Assembly (NCBI GenBank): GCA_000469685.2
Contig: LS997564.1
Coordinates: forward strand, 17,573,615-17,637,614
Direction of reading: 5' to 3'
DNA: 64,000 nucleotides
Source: Haemonchus contortus
Lineage: Eukaryota; Nematoda; Chromadorea; Rhabditida; Trichostrongylidae
The notes under the pieces were generated by a model. The model had not been told where the DNA came from. It saw only the letters and a list, made by a program, of their open reading frames with translations, and did no database searches. The translations under genes and the position numbers were made by a program. Below are positions 58,901 to 64,000 of this stretch, piece by piece. Position 1 is the stretch's first letter; the number at the start of each line of letters is the position of its first letter.

Positions 58901-60585
58901 TTTTCTCGTTCTGTGTTTATCAATTTCTATGTTTTGTAATGTGGGAATTTGTAATGCCAATATTCCGTGGTAGTATATATGTCCCATGCGTAAACCTGAT
59001 ACTGTGGGTGATGTGGAATGGCGCTACCTCCATCACTTATATCATATTCAGTCCGTGAGTTTTGTGAAGTTTCACGATTGTCGAATCTTTTCGGATCGTA
59101 ATGAAGCCGGTCGGATCTCCAGGCTAGCGCCCGAGCTTTCCTCTCTTTTGATGGTCTATCGCCCAAGTCCTTCCCAAGTTTGTAATTTCTGGTACGATAG
59201 AACGAAATATATAAGTTTCCGGCTAAACACACACTCATATGCACTGCACGTACACCCACAGAGACCAAGAGACACAGCGTAACACTGCGTAACAAAAGTA
59301 GACATTATTTTGGCTCACCAGGCTTGCCAGTGAATTTCGAACTGTGAGCTGCATACTATTCTAAGGGTCGGAAGCAAAAACCTCGAAGCATGTGCTGTTC
59401 TTGAAGTTTTGAATTGCTCTTAATTTTCTTCATTTCGAGGGAGGAGTCTTCTTTGTAGCAAAAGTGTGGAAGCCCTAGTTAGATCTGACTATGGCGGTGG
59501 AATCCCGAAGCATTTCCGGTAGTCTACCTTCTGACTGTTCTGTCGTCACGCCTATCCGTGGTAGGCTTTCTTCCGAAGAAGAACAAGCGCGCTAATAATG
59601 AAGCTGGACACTCGAATAGACGGATATGGTACCTCCTCCACGACGCTTACGACTGCGCTACGAAGGAAAACGTTTGAAATCTCAGTAGAAAGATACGGTA
59701 GCCGCCCCGGAACCACTGCTGGTTGCTGGGAATTGAAGAAGAAGTACTACCCCCCAATAAACAAATCGCACGTCAGTTCGGAAGCTCTTCTTCATACACT
59801 GGGAAATACGTTCAAAACTCCGATGCCTATCAGTTCGAATTATGGAGCTGCCTCGAAACTTGGCAGCTCAGGAAATTGCCCAGAATTCATGTTTCAAATG
59901 GTTTATCGATCTCGCGGATGACAGCTACAACGTTTGTGTTCTGGGGGCATCACTCCTCAGATGTGGAATAAGGGTGGTTCCAAGAGTCTCATATTTAGCC
60001 AAACACGACACACATACAATAATTATATTTATTATGAGCTTTCAACTCTACAAACGCTAAAAGGTACACGAACGTTCAACGGCCTAGATTTTGAAGAGAT
60101 TGAGAGTCCCTTTCCTTGATATATTGATTATTGATATATTGAGGGACTTCACCCTGAGATCTCTCCCGAACAGGTCGCCCTCTCGCGAGGAACTTCGGCC
60201 TGTCCTCCACAAGGCTGATTGTATGGTTCTCACAACTGCCAGCCCTTTGAAGGCCGGCAACAAGGGGTGGCTTATCGAATCGATGTACGGTCGCATCACG
60301 CATAAATCGATTGATCCGGCAGGGCGTCCATGAAAACCGCACTCCCCGTCAGGACCCCGCTATCGCCTACGAGCTGCTTGAGTACCCCTAGAAGCGTGTG
60401 GCGGGACACGAGAAGGATCATCATGAACGGAGTTCATGACACTTTGGTCAAGGAAGCCCATATTTCCATAACCTTTGGATTATCGTCGGGACTGTTTATT
60501 CCTAAAATCAATTTTTATAATATACATAGGTGTTAATTTCAGCAGTAGGATACTCAACGAAATATCTCAATTAATTACCTCTTGA
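52937..60585 (+). CDS. Receptor gene C: Srt-like serpentine GPCR, 8 exons
   Basis: Putative plasma-membrane chemoreceptor, 289 codons, paralogue of gene B. Exons: 52937-53062, 54371-54517, 55933-56064, 57919-58030, 58613-58719, 58784-58831, 58900-59054 and 60543-60585. All are GT..AG with the same phases as gene B (0,0,0,1,0,0,2); exons 3, 5, 6 and 7 have identical lengths. The N-terminus has two N-glycosylation sequons (NFT, NLT) and an acidic stretch. Segments include IKKCGFSTDFAYTLMC before TM2, SVLLSFHRLVWTIWP after TM3, LSPLSEMTFSVYYMMWYYN, and VMWNGATSITYIIFSP at TM7. The last exon (13 codons, RILNEISQLITS end) is the weakest call. Reading through the exon 7 donor would instead stop at 59056-59058. 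The C tail is much shorter than in gene B. Introns hold a SINE-like copy, a foldback and a mariner fossil. Confidence 0.82.
53775..53945 (+). repeat. SINE-like dispersed repeat, copy 3 (diverged)
   Basis: Keeps 'gaccaagccttt', 'cctcgtctgggatgatga', 'acgccactaccatgttga' and 'atgtaggccc'. It lies in intron 1 of receptor gene C. Confidence 0.45.
55020..55383 (+). repeat. Dispersed GC-richer element, copy 2
   Basis: Same orientation and block order as 13138-13510, plus an inserted 'cgcgaagtgggcggggtgac' block. Ends 'gaactgtgccttga'. It lies in intron 2 of receptor gene C. Confidence 0.75.
56964..57233. repeat. GC-rich foldback element, copy 2, with G and C runs
   Basis: Arms ('gaggtagtgctagggg' ... 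'gacgggaccggtcgacgcgg', 'cacccaaacctacttgta') pair with the right side ('tacaagtaggtttgggtg', 'cgcgtcgaccggtcccgtc', 'cctagcacta'). The left arm has an 18-G run at about 56988-57005 and the right arm a 14-C run. The centre 'ttgttttcagcccttcaagg' matches the hairpin at 49548-49783. It lies in intron 3 of receptor gene C. Confidence 0.85.
57440..57745 (+). pseudogene. Mariner transposase C-terminal fossil
   Basis: The plus-strand frame has HVRCLVRKSSN then VGVLLHPPYSSDPAPSDYHF. The block HPPYSPDLAPSDYHLF is the hallmark around the third catalytic Asp (D34D) of mariner transposases. LALKHHIRDNKFHD follows. Stops and shifts come after; IYRIVEHV resembles the usual C-terminal end. No TIRs were found. 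It lies in intron 3 of receptor gene C. Confidence 0.75.
60100..60450. repeat. GC-richer insert in intron 7 of gene C
   Basis: A GC-rich block in an AT-rich intron, with frames on both strands but no recognised domain. Its right edge includes 'cttgagtacccctagaagcg'. It is likely a repeat fragment, but no second copy is in this window. Confidence 0.35.
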
Positions 60586-60589
60586 TAAA

Positions 60590-62260
60590 ATCTTCATCCT
60601 AGGATATTGGGGATCCGTTGAGGATATTTCGAATGCAGTAATGAGAGAATGAAAGAATATATACCGATAAGAAACTTATATAAGTATAGTTGTTTATTAT
60701 CGGCTATGATATGAAATATAACGAGGTTTTGGAAAACCTAATAAAATGACTAGTGAAAAGGTAAGGAAGGTAAGGAGGTAATAAAAAACAAGAAGAGGGG
60801 TTCACATGCAACTGTAACTGCAATATTAGTTCTGTTAGAAAATGAAGATTTTGGCCATGTAATGAGAGAAGATCTACGTTCAACAAAGGAATTTGATGAA
60901 AGAACCATGCTGGAAAAAGGCAGTATCTATAGATTAGACAATGAGATCATAAGATTAAAGAACATCCACATGGGTGCGATATTCAGAGTTACTTCGCCCG
61001 CCAAAAACCACTAAAAATTGATGTCCATCAGATAGACCTACCTGATAGGCACCTATGCTCACATGGCATGAATCTACAGCTGCTGACTATATCTAACATC
61101 TTACTATATATAATTCAATAGTACCTTTGTTAATTTATCGGTTTGTATGTGTCGGTGTGTGTATTTGACCGAAGTTCATAGTCAACGATCGATAAGGGCT
61201 AAAAAGGAGCCATAGAATAGAAGGCTAGAGCCATAGGTCTGCAACGCCTTTCGTGTTGACAGCGGATTCCTGACATTTCGATGGGTTATGTAGAAGCAAG
61301 GTTTGGGACTCAATGAAGGATCACGAACTCCATTTGCTCCGCCATGGTTTGTAATAAAACGTATATGATCGTCAATAACTTGGGACTCTCGGCTAATTAT
61401 ATATCCTCAAAAATCTATTGATAGCAACATTGATAATGGTGTTGTTATCACTCGACAACACTTGTTAGCACCATTCAATTCTTGGGTTGCTTAGCATAAA
61501 AAAATTATGGATAATTTTTTCTTAGCGGCATTTGCCTTCTCATTTGAATTTCGTGTACAAAAAATATCATTTGTTAAAAGGAATGGTCTGTTTAACGGTT
61601 CCCATGTGAAATTATTGAGCGATATCGAAGTGAATATTTCTTCTATCCATCTGATAAGGCATAACTACTTCGTAAAAAATTCATTTAAAAAGCATAATGG
61701 AAGAAGCGGGAGCTGTGTCTAATTGGCTAATAGCACATACACTTATAAAAACAATAATTTATAATACCTTCATGCAATGCAATAAAAAGTGTTCATTAGA
61801 GTTGAGAGACAAATTTCTCGCTTTCGAAGTAAGCTCAATATAACTTCGTGAACGGATCTACCGATTATTCATGCTCTTCCGTTGTTGCATAATCTAAGTA
61901 TAAATCTAAAATCTAAGCACATAATATCTCGCCAAATTCATATCTGTTGCTCAGGGTCCTCATAGCAGTAAAAGTATAAACAATTGGTCAAGTAATTATA
62001 TTCTATTTTTGGGCCTCAAAGGAAACACTTGTTATTTCCGCTCATGTAATACAAAGCAGGAACCGAACTGTTGAAATACATTGGTATATGACTAATATTG
62101 GTACTAGTCATGATCTCAGCTATGATAGCTATGCGTATGATCTCAAATCATGAACTGCTGATTTTGTGCGGATCGAGGTAGTTACCAAACTAGGCATGTA
62201 TTGCTTACCTTTACTGAAATGTAAACTTACCTTAACCCTGCATTAATTGTGTACTGCTTT
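60590..62260. other. AT-rich intergenic stretch
   Basis: No coding exon. About 61100-61180 has the tag 'ttactatatataattcaata' and a 'gtgtcggtgtgtgtatttga' stretch, a remnant of the 1580-2020 family. The frame 61507-61722 has no domain. Confidence 0.4.
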
Positions 62261-62269
62261 GTACTGTTT

Positions 62270-64000
62270 TTAAATGTTTGTCGCAGATCGTAGCACACTA
62301 GGTGCACAATCACTTAAATTGATACTCAGTGGAGCGCGGCAAGTTTGTGCGGGAAAACGCAGTCCTAAGAGTCACACTATCTGGAGAGATCCTTTTTGCG
62401 TCCGTCTGGAGTCGCCTCCTTTACTGCTAGCCCGGAGCCGTCCGTGGAAGTTTGTATTCCCTGCCGCTGTTGTCGCCAGGAAGCCGCTGCAACCACTCTC
62501 CTGAGTGTCTTAGGCAGTTGTAAGTTGTTTTATTGTGTGAGCGTCTTTGATACGGAATTTTGTCTGTTTTACCGCATTGCTTTGTTTCTTTTGTGTGTAA
62601 ACAACAACTAAATTGATTTTGTGGAGTAATTTTTTGATGGCACCTTCTCCGAATGTATATAGCCGTTTTCGTACCTACTCTTGTCCAACTTGGGGGGCCA
62701 AGCTACCGTTTGAAGGTGCGTGTCAGCCGGGAAAAGTTGTTGTCTTCTTTCCGTCTATCGATTTTTTTGTGTGTTGCGTATCTGCGTTAGAGCTCCTTGA
62801 CATGGCCTCGAGTGGCTTTAACGTGGCGCACGGCCAGCTGGTAAGTGACTTTCTCAAAAAAATCTTACTCGCTGAGATCAGTGAACCAGCGGTACACCCT
62901 TTTTCTTAAGGGTAACCTCTGCCCAAATTTTTTTCGTGCGTGCGGGGCTATCGATTCCTGCAATGAGAGGAGACTGGGCACCATACCGTACTGACCGCCG
63001 CGTAATGGCTGAGTCGGTAGCGCCTGAGGACGAGGACTAAATCGCAAACATCCCACCCGTGAAGCCATTTGTAGCCAACAGGCCGTTTGACTGCTTTCGC
63101 GCAGATCTTCTAGAGATGGGCTTAAGTGCAAGTGGCATGAGATATGTGCTAGTGCTGGTCGACCAGTTCTCCATATGGCTGGAAGCGTATGCCATGAAGG
63201 ATAAGTCAGCAAACACAGTGGCGTATGTGATATTTCAGCGTTGGATTTGTGTAGGAGGCCGCTGGCCAAAACAGTTGCATATGGATCAAGGATCTGAATC
63301 CGTGAATGAAGTGTTGGTGAGCTAGTAAAGATTTCGGGAATCAACCACACATTATCGAAAGGGTACAACCCCCAAGTGAATAAAGCAGCAAAAAGAGCAA
63401 TTGGGAGGGTACAGAGACTTCTGAAAAAGAGGATAGCTCCCGGACTACTGGGATGTGCTCTTACCTAATGTGGTTTACGCGTATAACGTGACACCACACA
63501 CGGCAGCAAGAGAGAGTCCGTTCTTCTTGATTCATGGGTTCGACCCAACTTTGCCATTAAACTCAGTTCCGGAGAGTCGTGTTAGATTGGGGCATATCGA
63601 ATTAGACGATTACAAATATGAGTTGATTCGCGGTGTGAGATTCATACGAGACGAGGTAATGCAGCACAACGACAGGTATCGTCATAGGATGAAGCAATAC
63701 TATGACGAGAAGAAGAAGGTGAGCAACCACTACTAGCCCAAGGTAGGCGACAGAATATTCATGAGAATGCCCAGGGAGACGTGCGTGGGCAGACACCCTA
63801 AGCTTGCAGTTGACTGAAGTGGGCCTTTCCGGGTTATTGAGACCAGTGATAACAACTCGGCGCTTATTACAAACCTGGTCGCCAGTTAGGACCCCATTCG
63901 CGTCCAGTTTGACCTTTTAGTTGAGTGCTCGAATGAGATAAATGATGAACCAGTCAATGTAGGCTCAAGGAAAAGAAGAGCTGGAAAACCCAAAGATATT
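62270..64000 (+). mobile_element. Gypsy-type LTR retroelement, internally deleted, cut by window end
   Basis: 62270-62620 could be an LTR or 5' leader. A 5' frame follows from ATG 62637 (MAPSPNVYSRF...), of unknown nature. From 63059 the integrase core reads RADLLEMGLSASGMRYVLV, then WPKQLHMDQGSESVNE, the second catalytic Asp region. After a stop and shift, VVYAYNVTPHTAARESPFF (63473) has the final Glu context, then FFLIHGFDPTLPLN, PKVGDRIFMRMPRE and GPFRVIETSDNNS. Protease, RT and RNase H are absent between 62900 and 63059. Several stops make it inactive as read. Confidence 0.7.

Overview
This window looks like intron-rich, repeat-dense nuclear DNA of a parasitic nematode, most likely a strongylid or hookworm relative. 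The support is nematode-type serpentine (7TM) chemoreceptor genes with many short exons and GT..AG introns, splice acceptors just upstream of start codons that could take a spliced leader, RTE-type, CR1/jockey-type and Ty3/gypsy retroelement fossils, Tc1/mariner elements and many MITE-like repeats. The genus is an inference; no database search was possible. There are no bacterial operons, prophage or CRISPR.

Layout. 1-13.9 kb is repeat-dominated: a gypsy RNase H fossil (minus strand), a minisatellite with a GT tract, a 1.45-kb array of five tRNA-like units (three minus, two plus) bounded by a 12-bp direct repeat, a 662-bp TTAA-ended element, one good tRNA-Gly(CCC) and a foldback element. 14.0-22.0 kb holds receptor gene A (7 exons, 325 codons, plus strand); its introns carry a 388-bp MITE, a tRNA-like fossil and a rearranged Tc1-like element. 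22-32 kb is a graveyard of LINEs, a gypsy integrase end and an RTE copy. 32-38.6 kb has an isolated exon-like segment, a Tc1-type MITE and a 117-bp minisatellite array. 38.6-48.0 kb is receptor gene B (8 exons, 304 codons) and 52.9-60.6 kb its paralogue, gene C (8 exons, 289 codons). 60.6-64 kb is sparse, then enters a gypsy-like LTR element cut by the window end.

Genes B and C are a tandem duplicate pair on the same strand. Exons 3, 5, 6 and 7 have identical lengths (132, 107, 48, 155 bp) and all splice phases agree. I rebuilt all three receptor genes from the bases; each spliced frame stays open to a stop. The receptors would act as plasma-membrane GPCRs, probably chemosensory (family inference). 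Their introns were enlarged independently by different transposable elements, so most of the DNA here is mobile-element debris threaded through three host genes.
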